The notes: generated by a model from the sequence alone, not told the origin. Counted from the stretch's first letter, positions 23,485-37,100 are shown. The stretch: 64,000 bases of DNA from Aradus depressus (GCA_963662175.1 OY759215.1:59351213-59415212), one strand, 5' to 3'. Translations and numbers: made by a program.

Positions 23485-24940
23485 TCTAAAACGGGCATAA
23501 AGAAAGGAAGAAAAACCATCATCCAAATTGCACAGAAATGGGTCTTATTGATTTCATTACGACTATTCTTGGACACTTTAAACTTTGTAGGAAAATTACA
23601 GGACCCTAATAAACAAAAAAAACAAGGAAATAATAAGCTCAAGATAAAATGCAAAGAAGACAGAAGCAAGTAAATAACTGACCTTGATTGGAGTGAAACT
23701 GTTCAATAGAAGTCGATATAATGAGTGATACCCTGTCCATCCATGGTAACCAGTAGACTTAGTAAAGTGGATAAATACCAATCTTAACCCCCTTTATCCT
23801 ATGTACCATTTTGGGGATGTAGGATTTCTTCTCAACGAGGGGATTCCACCGCATCTATAGATAGTAAACTGGAGATATTAGTGATTTAATGAGTAGGCCA
23901 TGAAAGGGAGATCTATTTTTTTGGTTTTTATTTTTCTCTAGTATGTTCATTCTTTGTTAGAAATGTTTTTCTTGTATAAATGTTGAGAGTAGTAAATACG
24001 TATGTGTACTTTCTTCACCCTTTAGAGCTTCCCTCTCATTGTATACGTTTTTTTTCTTCTTTCTTTACTTTAGGTGGAGTAGCGAGTGTAATCCTTCCGA
24101 CTACCCTCTAATGATTAGGTTTATGTCCTCATTTAGTGCATCCATTGTATTTTTTCAAGTCTTTTTTATTTTTATTGTTTAATTTTTCTATTTTATTGGG
24201 TAATTTAACTTAGGTCTATCTGACACCTCATTATTTTCAAATTCACTATTATTTTTTAAATTCACTATTATATTTGAATTAACTATGTTATTTTATTTCC
24301 GATTATTATTATTTATAGTTAAAATTATTACACTATTCACTTTTATTAATTTTTGTATAATAAATAACAACTTACTGTGTCAACTGAATTTAAATTTTTT
24401 TCCCTCTTCATTATATCAGACATTTCTTTGACTTAAGCGAAAAAAGTTAGTAATGAGGAAAGTCGTCTATTACAAAAAAAAAAAAAAAAATCAGTCAACC
24501 TTACGTAGGAACAAAGTGCTCAGAGCTAAAGAATCCTAAATTACCCTCACTAAGCAAGAGGAAAAACAAAAAAAATATTGAAAACACGAAGGATTTTTAC
24601 ATTCTACATTAAACCTACACACATTATCGAATACAAGGATCGTCAAATGAATAGTAACAATGACGATGCACTAACCAGCAAAATAGATTTATGTGTAGAA
24701 ATAAAGTTGAATGGGACTAATTAATAGCGTTTTCATTGATTAGTGTTTCATCCTGAACTTCCAGAAGATATCAGGGAGAAAGATCACTTGTGTAAATATT
24801 AATCGACAGATGTCAAATAAAACATCTGATTATAAATTTTAAATGTAATCGAACTGCGAATTGAGAGGTAACCAACTGGTAGTGGGTTGGTTGGTCTAAC
24901 TTCCATCTTGAATCATATGAACGAAGCTGATGGGGAACAT
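23318..24940. repeat. Direct duplication copy 1 (1623 bp), includes the copied 3' end of Asap
   Basis: Identical to 26306-27928 except for three substitutions found by eye (23865 T/C, 24161 C/A, 24557 A/C) at a constant offset of 2988 bp, with no indel. Its right end (24896-24940) is a copy of the last 15 codons of Asap, including the stop, on the minus strand. The upstream half of the SH3 exon and its splice site are absent, so this copy cannot encode anything on its own. Confidence 0.95.
24896..24940 (-). pseudogene. Truncated copy of the last 15 codons of Asap
   Basis: Minus-strand reading [14 protein letters not shown] and stop, identical to 27928-27884. The homology stops at 24940, in the middle of the SH3 exon, so it is a fragment carried by the duplication. 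Confidence 0.9.
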
Positions 24941-26196
24941 CATATTATTTTTGTACTTAATTTTAACTAAGTCAGTAGACATTAGTCCCTTCGGATATAC
25001 TTGTTACCAATAATAATCGAGGATAATTATTCCTCAATCAGAGTTTTAAATTACTTTTTGACTTTGCCATATCTAAACTGACTGAAATAAATTACTTGTG
25101 GTGACCTAGATTTATTTTGGATAAACGTTTGTGTAATTCAAAAGGACATTTTAGACAATTGATTTATACTATAGTTTAGTATTATTAAATGAAATTAACA
25201 TTAACAATGGATTGCACTGAGTTCTCTTTTAGAAAAGAAATTCCGTGTGACGCTGCTGCTCTTACGAGCATTGTATTGTACTTATTAAATAATATGTAAA
25301 GTGTCAATATCAATAAATTTTTTTATAGATAGTTACAACGAGTGTGCAATATTATTAATGCCTTGATTCCTCTAACCCCGATAAGTTAGACCCCTAAACA
25401 GTAAAATATAAGAAAGATTTAAAAAAAATATAAATACATACCTACATATATGTAGATATATAATGAATGGCAATGTGCAGATTAAGATTAGTGATTTAAT
25501 TATTTTTATCACTGCATAGTAAAACATATTTGTTCTAAACCATGATCGAATTTCTAAAATCTGAAATCCTGTGCTTGATATGTAACAGATAATAGAGGCT
25601 ATAAAGGAACAACAACCAACAACGTTTGGCACTTAAGCCGGTTTCAAATATAGGGCACCTTAAAGTGAATACCTGCCTGTAAATTTAAGCTTTTCTTTAT
25701 CTGGAAGTTGCTTAAAATGTTTCGAGCACAAACTTTCTGTACCCGGCGACGCCACTAACCAAGAAGTGAACCAATGTCGAATGCACCTGGCCTAGGCTAG
25801 ATAACTTTAGAATTAAAGGGAGATTTGTGGCCTAAAAACTAAACGGACAAAGTCGGGTACCTACCAGTTATACATAATTTATGTTGTTCAAAAAACTGTT
25901 CATTGATTATTAGTACTCGTTGATGTTTATTGATTTGTTCATAATTTCAATTCAAATTACATCCTTGGTGAATGAATGACTGAGAGATTATATAAAACGA
26001 ATGAGTTCCAAATAATTGAGCATGTTTCCCCAACCAAAGTGAGTCTACCCATCTGGTTTTATGCATCTTTTTATTGACAAGTTTTCAAGTTGTTACTCAT
26101 GTGCAGTGGTCCACAGACAGTTTAGGCTGTCTTAGGTGATCCGCAGACAACAAAAGATACACTATATATGGTAACGAGTGCTGATATCATTAACAT
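24941..26196. other. Spacer between the two duplication copies
   Basis: Unique AT-rich sequence with no recognisable gene. A family R-like word (AAGCCGGTTTCAAATATAGG) is at 25636. The 86-codon minus-strand ORF at 25372-25632 has no support. Confidence 0.5.
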
Positions 26197-26305
26197 AAAT
26201 AAATAAAACAAACTTATTTTTTGAAATATTGTCTATTCCACTAAAGATATTTATAAAAATAAAACTACCGCTTTCGGCCTCAAACCATCGTTAGTTCATA
26301 ACTAA
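26197..26305. mobile_element. Penelope-type terminal repeat fragment abutting duplication copy 2
   Basis: AATAAATAAAACAAACTTAT, GAAATATTGTCTATTCCACT, then CTACCGCTTTCGG and CATCGTTAGTTCATAACTA: the same order of words as the terminus at 58682. Its right edge coincides with the left border of duplication copy 2 at 26306. Confidence 0.65.
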
Positions 26306-27928
26306 GTGTTTTGAAAAGTTAATTCATTTTTTTTAGCTAATTTCAAAAAATCGTTAAAAATATCAATTAACAAATTTTTACTAGTCTGGCGGGGGTAAGT
26401 TTTCCAAGCATTTTCACCTTTCAAATTTGAGGTGTTCGATGGGGTACCCTTTCTTGTGCCATGGCAGATTGGTCTAAAACGGGCATAAAGAAAGGAAGAA
26501 AAACCATCATCCAAATTGCACAGAAATGGGTCTTATTGATTTCATTACGACTATTCTTGGACACTTTAAACTTTGTAGGAAAATTACAGGACCCTAATAA
26601 ACAAAAAAAACAAGGAAATAATAAGCTCAAGATAAAATGCAAAGAAGACAGAAGCAAGTAAATAACTGACCTTGATTGGAGTGAAACTGTTCAATAGAAG
26701 TCGATATAATGAGTGATACCCTGTCCATCCATGGTAACCAGTAGACTTAGTAAAGTGGATAAATACCAATCTTAACCCCCTTTATCCTATGTACCATTTT
26801 GGGGATGTAGGATTTCTTCTCAACGAGGGGATTCCACCGCATCTATAGATAGCAAACTGGAGATATTAGTGATTTAATGAGTAGGCCATGAAAGGGAGAT
26901 CTATTTTTTTGGTTTTTATTTTTCTCTAGTATGTTCATTCTTTGTTAGAAATGTTTTTCTTGTATAAATGTTGAGAGTAGTAAATACGTATGTGTACTTT
27001 CTTCACCCTTTAGAGCTTCCCTCTCATTGTATACGTTTTTTTTCTTCTTTCTTTACTTTAGGTGGAGTAGCGAGTGTAATCCTTCCGACTACCCTCTAAT
27101 GATTAGGTTTATGTCCTCATTTAGTGCATCCATTGTATTTTTTCAAGTATTTTTTATTTTTATTGTTTAATTTTTCTATTTTATTGGGTAATTTAACTTA
27201 GGTCTATCTGACACCTCATTATTTTCAAATTCACTATTATTTTTTAAATTCACTATTATATTTGAATTAACTATGTTATTTTATTTCCGATTATTATTAT
27301 TTATAGTTAAAATTATTACACTATTCACTTTTATTAATTTTTGTATAATAAATAACAACTTACTGTGTCAACTGAATTTAAATTTTTTTCCCTCTTCATT
27401 ATATCAGACATTTCTTTGACTTAAGCGAAAAAAGTTAGTAATGAGGAAAGTCGTCTATTACAAAAAAAAAAAAAAAAATCAGTCAACCTTACGTAGGAAC
27501 AAAGTGCTCAGAGCTAAAGAATCCTAAATTACCCTCACTAAGCACGAGGAAAAACAAAAAAAATATTGAAAACACGAAGGATTTTTACATTCTACATTAA
27601 ACCTACACACATTATCGAATACAAGGATCGTCAAATGAATAGTAACAATGACGATGCACTAACCAGCAAAATAGATTTATGTGTAGAAATAAAGTTGAAT
27701 GGGACTAATTAATAGCGTTTTCATTGATTAGTGTTTCATCCTGAACTTCCAGAAGATATCAGGGAGAAAGATCACTTGTGTAAATATTAATCGACAGATG
27801 TCAAATAAAACATCTGATTATAAATTTTAAATGTAATCGAACTGCGAATTGAGAGGTAACCAACTGGTAGTGGGTTGGTTGGTCTAACTTCCATCTTGAA
27901 TCATATGAACGAAGCTGATGGGGAACAT
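26306..27928. repeat. Direct duplication copy 2 (1623 bp), Asap 3' flank
   Basis: The copy that is still joined to the intact Asap terminal exon. It holds the 3' UTR and downstream region of Asap on the minus strand. The open frames at 26302-26769 are exact repeats of those at 23263-23781 and are not considered coding. Confidence 0.95.
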
Positions 27929-28111
27929 GCCGCGGAGGGCGGGGTCCCTCTCCAAGGCCCCCTCCATCCAGTTCTCGTCCTCGGTGGAGGCCGAAGTGAC
28001 CAGGATGATGTCCCCCTCTCTGAAGGACAGCTCGTCCTCATTGTCCGCCTGACAGTCGTAGAGGGCCCGGCATCTCGGAGGCCCCTCCTCCAGAGGGCAG
28101 TAGAAGTACGG
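27884..28111 (-). CDS. Asap: Asap exon 18: SH3 domain and stop
   Basis: [20 protein letters not shown], then [17 protein letters not shown], then [15 protein letters not shown] and TAG at 27886-27884. ALYDC, the RT-loop acidic run and FPISFV are SH3 landmarks; the usual second tryptophan of the WW pair is Met here. Much more GC-rich than its surroundings. The last 45 nt belong to the 1623-bp duplication. Confidence 0.95.
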   Translation of the reverse strand, partial: PYFYCPLEEGPPRCRALYDCQADNEDELSFREGDIILVTSASTEDENWMEGALERDPALRGMFPISFVHMIQDGS

Positions 28112-31100
28112 CTAGCAAAAAAAACAAAGAAAAACAGTCATTAACAACATTAGAAACCCAATGTTTACATGTTATTAAAAATAACAAAATATTGAAGACT
28201 ATTACAAGATATAAATTCTATAAGAATATATGGACCATTTCTGATAATTAGCAAGGGAATGAATTCATGAGGCACAATGCGAAACCAAGTCTAAACTCGG
28301 AAAACTATCTTACAAACAAAAAGAGAATTACCACCCTATGAGAGGAATTAGACATTCACATGTTTTGAAATAGTAGAAAATGCAAAAGGTATTTTGGAAA
28401 CCTACTAGGATAAGGATACGAAATGAACAACTTTTAATACATGCAACAGTATTTATAAAAATTATGAACAAATTGAAAAATATCAATTCCCCGGTCTAGC
28501 TCTGCTGGCCGAAGGGTGTCGTTTAGTCGACTTCTTGAATAGAGGTTAATTATAGCTAAAAATATCTTATAAAAAGAAAATTTGACATTTAAAAAATTAA
28601 TCTTCTTATTTTGCACTCCTATAAAAAATGTCCTCTATCGTCTTAATGTTCCTTATGAACTGAATATACTAACCAACAATTTTGCATAAGGGTTCTAAGT
28701 CCATTAGAAGGATACATGACATATAGACAAATGAGAGAGATAGTAAAAAGCATAGCAATGTAGTAGAAAACCTTAATATATTACACATGACAATAAAATT
28801 GGAACCTATTTTCGTTGTGAAACATTTCTGGCAAGAGGGTTTATCTCATCATTGGTACCTATACGCCTATAAAACCCGCTCTTGTTTCGATTTTCTGCTT
28901 GTGCTAAGAATAATTTCGGAAACAACTGTTTTACATACCAGTAAGTAGAAAGGTGCTATCTTTCTCGAATTTTCTTGAGAAGACGGTTAACCGCGTGTTC
29001 ATAAATTTGGTGCCACAGGATTATTCATTTTTTATTAATAATGTCCTCTAACGTCGCCTTTTATTTCCATTTACTCGGGGAAGGAAGAACTGAACGAGCT
29101 GCCTAGTGGCATTGTGGTCACCAATGGATTCTTCAAGAATTGTATTATTATTATTTTTTTTTGAGGAGGGGGAGAAGTGACACAACATTTTAAATGCCCC
29201 TAATTAATTACAGTATAGGTCTATCTAAAATAGTATAATTGAAACAGAAGCAATAAAAAATGAAACATGGTTATGGAATCCTTTAATATGTCTTGCAACG
29301 CTAAACACTTGTATGTAATATTTTTCAATTTTCTCCGGGAGGAATAAAACAAAAACAAAAGGAAAAACGTTTGAGGATGTTGATTTTCTGGACTAATCCT
29401 GCAATCACGGTATGGTTTCATTGGATTCGTATTGAAACGAGGTGGATCGTAATCATTGGATTCATACAGGAATAAGAAAGGCTACAACGTGGTCCGAACC
29501 GATGTATGAACCACACGAATTTTGTGGAAAGAATCAATACATAAAATGAAGGGTGCTGATATATCTCACTCAAAGCATCGGCCATATAGCGTCCGGAATA
29601 TTTTATTGAGGCGAGACGGAGTCAATGAATAAATGGTCAGCGACACTGACTACGACAGGTTTGAGTGGCTGGCCACACTGTGCAGGGATATTACAACGCA
29701 GCTGCTGGTCCAAGTCAAAATATTTCCTGTAGGTTACTGCTAGTAATTACTTAAATCTGTGAAAATTAACTTCCAGTTTACATGAGAGATATAAGTAAAG
29801 TATTAAAAAAATATTAAATGAGTGCATTATTGCCATGCTATGATAAAATAAATAAAAATTCGAATTTTCAAATTAGATAATAAAAAAAATCATCCACAAG
29901 ACAAATCTAAGCGCAATTTTTAATTTTCTGGTTAATCATTAATAATTAAAAACAGGATTTGGAGAGGTGCATTACCCCCATGCATTTAAATAAAATAATC
30001 AAAATGAAGCTGTTGCATGTTTCCATAACTATCATAAGAATGACGAGGGCGAAGCCCGGCCCCAGTATTCCCCAAAAATCTCTCATTTCAGAAAATGATA
30101 AAGTACCTAAGAGAAGATAGTTTAGCCAAGTCTTTTACTTGGAGTGAGAAATTAAGCAAAATACAATATTATTGGGATAGAGTTCCTCTTCCCGCTAGTT
30201 CTAGTCATTTTGAGATCTATCCAAAAACTACTTTTTGGTGAAATTTAACATAATGTTTCAGCATATGCTCAAGGGTGCATAGTTTTAGTTCCATAGATGT
30301 GACTATTTTTGATCAGAATATAGTTAGTTATTATGATTAATGACCGGACTTTACGAGGTCATATCGCCTACTATCCGTCCATTGGTGGACATGAGTCCGA
30401 CTCTACTAGGGAGTCCCAAAGGTAGCCTACCTAGGGTAGGGGTCTTTAACGAGTACAAAGCCCGGACCATGGCTTAACGTCCAATCCGAAGGACGGCGCA
30501 CTCAAAGTTTTTCACCTCCCAGATAAAAAACCTTAGGGCCTCCTCGGCCGCAATCTTGAGCTCAGTGGGCTAGCAAGCTACCGGAGCTCCCGGTAATATA
30601 CATAGGTGTAGTGAGGGGACTAGTTCACCGATAAGCCCCGCAAATATTACTATTTTGTTTCGAATTTCTTACATCTTTCGGACTGAATTCTACTCGTGTA
30701 ACCAAAATGTTTCACTAGCTGGAAGTTTAAGGCCTGTAGATGTGTACGATTTTATTATCATTTCTCTTTAAACGCCTCGAAATTTTTCTGGATGATCCTC
30801 ATACAACAGTGTGTATAGCAACAAAGACAACCAGACTAAAGCAGTGAATGCTTCCTTTTCCACCACACACTTGAGAGAAATATATATTTTAGCTCAACAG
30901 CTTCGCCCTCGCGATTTCCGCCAAACAACCTGTCGGCGGTGTCTAGCTTCAAAAATAAAAATAAAGAAACAAAAAAGGGATAATAAAAGACTAAAAAACA
31001 ACATCAAGTTTTTGGTTTGAGGCTGGGCTAGGTTACCTCACATTCTTCTGGGCAGCTGCCTAGCAACAGACCCTCTGTTTTCTTCTGTAAAAACAAAGTC

Positions 31101-34100
31101 AAGAAGAAAAAAAAGAAGATCTTTTTATCAAAAGGAGTTTCGTTGAATTTGAAACATAGAGAATAGCCGTTCTATAACGGGGAAACACAAAATAAGACCT
31201 GATAAAAAAGCAAAGCGGTTTCTTCATTGTAAAGGGGTTATCTCTAAATTATTCAAATCAGAGTTTTATAAGGACAGCTTTAAAATTAAAATTAATAAAG
31301 AACTATGTTATGAATTCTAAAAAAGATCACTTTATACCCTCATTCCATTAATTTTGTAAAATTATGACCACAACTCAATTTTTCTTCATTTAGCCCACCT
31401 AAAGAAAAGGAACAATGTTTTTAAGACATAGACAAAATTGGCTTGTAACACTCTGGAAATAGGACACTGAATAAAATGCTTCACATTTCAGATATAGATT
31501 AGTAATTAATAATATATATATATATATATTGAATACAATACAATATATATATATATATATATATATTGAATCAATACTAAGTTTTCTACTATTGTGTTTC
31601 CCAGTTTGAGAATGACATATAGGTGTTGAAAGGTAACGGAAAATAAAATAATGTGTGTATGTCACGCGGATAGTATGAATGAATATAAATAAGTTCATCC
31701 ATTAGTGTCTACTCACAATGGCCAAAAGTCTAATTAAAAGTGGATGAGTTCTGACTGCGGGTTATAAGAGAGCGGATCTAAAAACAAAAAGAATAGGGAA
31801 AAGAAAACTAGGATAGAAAAAAACACACTTAAACAATCATTTAACACTTTGAAACAATAATTGTTGTTCTTACACCAACTCGGAACATCACCCGGAGCGA
31901 TCAAAATTCCAACAACATTTTTGTCCATGGTGAAACGGTTCGGTTCGGATTGAATCACAAAATGTTCCGCACTGGATGCTCCATTCAGGATTTTTTTTAA
32001 AATATTAAATTTTGGTCGAAACCGTCTAATATGTATCTGTTGTGTCCTACCTTTCTGGGAGGAGGGACAGGGTTGGACTGGTCCGGGTGATCTGAAACTA
32101 GGGAGGCGATACTCTCTGTGGACTGTCCGTTGGAGAGGCGGGGTGAAGGGGCGGGCGGAGGAGGGCCCCGTGGCCGCTGCAGGTTACCTGCAACAACACA
32201 AAACAATAGACCAATATAACTAAGTATATACAAATAACTTCTTATAAGCTATTTCTAGTTTGGTAAAGTAGTTACTTAAAAGCACAAGCAATTTAACTTG
32301 AAGTGAAATTTCCTAATACTGATAAGTAAATACTAAGAAAATCTTAGGGGTACTAATGGATTAGTCAATCTCCCAACATATAAAATGTAATGCACCCATT
32401 GATCCATATGTTTTCAGGCAAGTTTCAGCCTTCTATCTCAATTAAAGCTGACTAAAAAAGCGATCGGCAAATTTGAAATCACCAAACCGTATTAATATAA
32501 GATACATGAATACTGAAATATCAGTTGAAAAATAATTAATATATTACCTAGATTCGGTATATTTATACATGAAGAAATTTCTAATCCAAAAAAGATATAT
32601 AAACCCATCGAAACGTTGAATATTCGTGGCATTGGCTTAGGCAGAATCTAATTATATTACAGAACCATTTATTTAATAAATGTTTATTTATAAGTACTAT
32701 TATTATCAAAAGTAGAATTCTTTATTTTTTTGAAATATGGAAAAAGTTATACAAAATACAGAAAAGTTAACAAAGAAAAATTTCATAAAAACATTTAATT
32801 TCGAAAAAAATTTAGAAACTGGTGTTCCCTCCCTTAGCTTAAATGACAGACAGCATCTGTTCTTCTGGGCATTCCCCTGATTAAATTTTGAATTACTTCT
32901 TCCGGTATGTTTTCCCACTCTTGAAGCAAGAAGTTCCGCAAATCCTCGTGTTTTGATGGGTCTTGCAAGCATGTCCCAGACATGCTCTATGGGGTTCATG
33001 TCTGGACTTTTTGCGGGCCAGTCCATTGCCACAATTTGAACTTCACGAAGGTACTGTTGAACAACAACCGTAACATGGGGTCGAGCATTGTCGATGAGCA
33101 AAAGAAATGGAGGGCCGACTAACGGGACGAAGAGCATCACATGACGTTCTAGGATCTCTCTGATATACCTGACAGCAGTTAGTGAGCCATGACCAATGAT
33201 CACTAACTCCGTAGAGGCGTTTAAATTTACGCCTCCCCACACCATCACAGAACCTCCGCCAAAACTGATTCGGGTTGAAAAAGTACAGGGAGTAAACTAT
33301 TCACCCGGCCTCCTCCACACTCGTTCACGTCTATCTGGAGACCTTAGGCAGAATCTGGACTCATCTGAGAATAATACTCGCCCCCAATCATCAGTAGTCC
33401 ACTTCAGAGGTTCGCGGCCGAATCTCAACCTCTGGACACGGCGTTCTCTGGTGAGTAGGGGTCCACAGACTTTATTGGTAATAAAATTTACTGCTGCTTC
33501 AGCAGATCGTGAAATTGTTGAAACTGAGGGAGGAAGGCGTCCTTGACCAGCGCGTCGTTGGTTTGAAAAATTCAACAGTGGAGATACGTCCTTGGAAAGG
33601 AAGAAGGGCTCAGGACGACCATCAAGGATATTGATGAGATTCTAAAGCAAGCTGTAGAATCAAATCCAATCACAAGTACTAGCGAACTTGCCAGCGAGTG
33701 TGGAGTATCGAAAGTCACCGTTAGTCGCCATCTACACGACATGGGGAAGGTGAAAAATAGCAGTAGACTTACAAAAATCGTTAAAAACCCCTTCTGATAT
33801 GAAATTTTACCGAAAGATTGTCACTTGATGAAAAGTGGGTTTACTGGCGATACCTGATACCCGTGAGCAATGGCTAGATCGGGGTCTAAATCGGGGTTGC
33901 TGCAAGGGGGCAGTTTGAAAAAAAATCCATGCTTTGCGTTTTTTGGAACTACGAAGGAGTTATTCATCACGAGTTTGTTTCCGACGGATGTTCTATGAAC
34001 GCTGAACTCTACTGCGAACAGTTAGAAAAAATGTACGCGAAATTGTCGCAGCGCTACCCAGCTTTGGCTAACCGTAAAGGAGTTCTGTTCCAGCAAGATG

Positions 34101-37100
34101 ACGCTCGGCCTCAGAATTCCTGTCGGACCAAGGAAAAGATACAAGAGCTTCATGGGATCTAATTTCTGCCATACCCACCATATAGTCCAGATCTTGCTCC
34201 GTCAGATTATTACTTGTTTCGATCCATGATTCACTTTCTTCAAGGGAAAAAATTTAATAACTTTGCAGAAGTGGAAATTGTGGTGCAAGAGTTTTTCGAC
34301 AGCCATCCCAAGGAATGATACCAGCATGGATCGAGCAACTGGCTGAAAGATGGCTAATAATGACAGTGGATCACAATGGGTTATATTTTGAATATTAATC
34401 TTATTTTACATTAACGAAATAATAATATAAATTTTTTGTTGAAAACTGTCATTTTTTTTCTATACATCCCACTAAATTTATTTATCTTAGTAATAAAAAC
34501 CCATCCAAAAATGCGGTTTGATTTAACATACAGAATGATAATTAACGGATAATAAAATAAAAGGTATCAGTAATCTTCAAGGATTTTTTTAATTAATTAA
34601 CAAATAGTGAGTTAAAGAAATAGCAATAGTAACAAATACAGTCGAAAAACATTATATTTGTTTTTATACAACATTTTTCAAATAGGATTAAGTGATAAAA
34701 CATAGTTTGAATGAATATTTGTTGTAAAATATTATAATTATTCATAAGAAAAGGGACCCTGCAGGTTGTAGTGATCATTAATGGTTCAATATTCAATTAA
34801 ACTAAACTGTTTAGCTCGGTTTGAAAGTTTAAATTGGTTTTGAAAATTTATTAAATAAATAATAGAAGGAAGTAAATGTATTTTTGCTTCAATACCCATG
34901 GCATTGGCTTAGAACACACAACTATACTATATTTAATAAATGAGGCGTCTCTTTTCAAAACCGGCCATCTCCAAAAACCTGTATTTTTCAGGAAATGAAA
35001 AAAACCTGTATTTTCATAACCGTTGTCATTATTCTCTTGAAATTTTTTTTATGATATCAGTTAAGCCAGAAATTAACGGTAAGCACTTGCAGGAATTAAA
35101 AAAAAAATTAGGTAGACAGTTATTAATTAATTAATTTTGGAGTTGGCCGGTTTTGAAACGAATTGTGTGGATATGGCCGGTTTTGAACCAAACATTTTGG
35201 GAAATTGGTAGTTTTTTGGCCATAAAATTGTTTTTTTTAGTCATTCAGTCATTCACACAAGGGAGCCATGGTGGCCATGCGGGCTAGAGCGTAGGGTTTT
35301 AGTCGCATGGTCTCACCTTGGTTTGCGGGTTCGAATCCCGTCCGGTAGTGAGTTTTACTTCGTAGATAAAACTCCCTTGGGGCCATGGATGTCGTACATA
35401 ACTAGGTAAAACACCATTATAAGAGTCATGGCTAATATGCATCGTACATGAGGCCAAAAAATAAAAAAAAATCACACTAGGAAAGTAATAAAAACTTCTT
35501 CGAACAAAATAAACGAAATTTATTCTTTTTGGTAACTGTAGTTACATTGACTTTTTTTTTGGCAACATTTATTACAACCACATGTGGTAACTTAGATTCA
35601 ATGACGAGAAAACCACCAAAAAATTAGATAAAATAAAAATTAAATAAAAAAAATTAGAGGATGTTGCCAACTTCTTGGTATAGATCGATACCAACTATAG
35701 ATCCAGAAGAAAAGTTTTAATAAAAAACAAACCGGATAACACGAGAAGAATCGACAAAAACAGAATAGATAGAATGTAACAGAGCTGTTATCAGTCAGAG
35801 CGCCCTAGCGGTCGCTGATGACAACTGGAGTTGGTCGGTTTTGTTCACAACCTTAAACTTCAACACATCATTTTATACGCCAAATGACAGTTTTTGAACA
35901 AAAAAAAATTACCATTCGATGCAGGGCATGATGAAGAATAACTTAAAAAAAAAAACTGTTTTCTCATTTTTATGGAGATGGCCGGTTTTGAAAAGAGACG
36001 ACTCAAATGTTTATTTATTAGTACTATTATTATTATTAAACCATTGTTGACAGACGGAACCCTTCGTTGTATCACCTCATCACACTTCTCTGTAATATTT
36101 AATGTTAATTTAAATAATATTATTTCTTACCTGTTTTATCAAGGCCCGTCGACTTGAGTGCAGGTATTTCTCCAGGAGGAATGACTAATTTGGCACCAGC
36201 TGAAATAAAAAAATAATAGCATTGATGATTGGTTAAAACGCACACAAAGTTTATATTTGGCGTACAAGAATGTACCATCTAGTATTTGAATACGGTATTC
36301 CGCACGCGTACACGTACACTTACGTAGGTATTATTTACAGAAAATATAAAAAGGAGGAGAGATCAGGCTTGTAGTCGATTAAAACAAAATTGTGGAATTT
36401 CTGAACTGAGTGTGCCTTCTTCAGGGCCTGCATTGACGTGTATAAATTATTATTATTACAGAGTTAATGTATCTTAGATATGAGTAAAAGACATGACATA
36501 ATTAATTTGAAGAATATAAAAACATACATCATGTCCAAAATGACTAAATCGAATTAACGAACGATGACCGGCGCCAGAGAAAGAGACTAGATTATACCAG
36601 TTTAAAGAATTATTAAAAATGGCAGAAATGATACCTTATTACTAATTTCTCATATACTTTTTTGTCACAACACTGTTTTTTTTCTTTTAATTTTCAATCA
36701 TGTCTTGTGTGAGATATATCCAGAAATGCCCCCGCTCCGTAGTTTTCGCTCTAATGTAGACATTGTGTTGTCGACAACTCTGTGCATTTTGGGGGGTGAT
36801 GGAGTGAGAAGAACGAAACCCAAACTGGTGATTGATAGATGACGAGAAAGGATAGAAATGATGCGTATATAGAGAAGTTTTTCGAAGATCTTAGAAAGAA
36901 AAGAGAGACGATAGTTCAAAAAGAAGAAGGATCATGCTCAGGTATGTTTGATTTTGGGATCATGGTGATTACAGAGTACTTCCACTGAATGGGAAGCTTA
37001 AATAAAATAACTTTTCGGAGCAATCTCTGGAGAATCTCCGCTGTTAACAGGTCACAGCCCGGGGGCTTCTTTCTAGGGAGATTAAATCTTCAAAAAAACT

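Noticed and set aside
23263..23781. Group of ORFs repeated exactly at 26302-26769
   Set aside because: Identical because the DNA is duplicated, not because of selection; located in the Asap 3' flank on both strands without homology.
27875..28144. 89-aa plus-strand ORF
   Set aside because: Antisense shadow of the GC-rich Asap SH3 exon.
31870..31990. Minus-strand open stretch reading [17 protein letters not shown] then [18 protein letters not shown], followed by a GTAAGA
   Set aside because: Considered as an extra Asap exon, but no AG acceptor precedes it and exons 17 and 18 already join in phase. Origin not recognised; perhaps a transposon scrap.
35300..35350. tRNA-gene-like B-box and T-arm
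   Set aside because: Part of SINE family B with body and A tail; no full cloverleaf.
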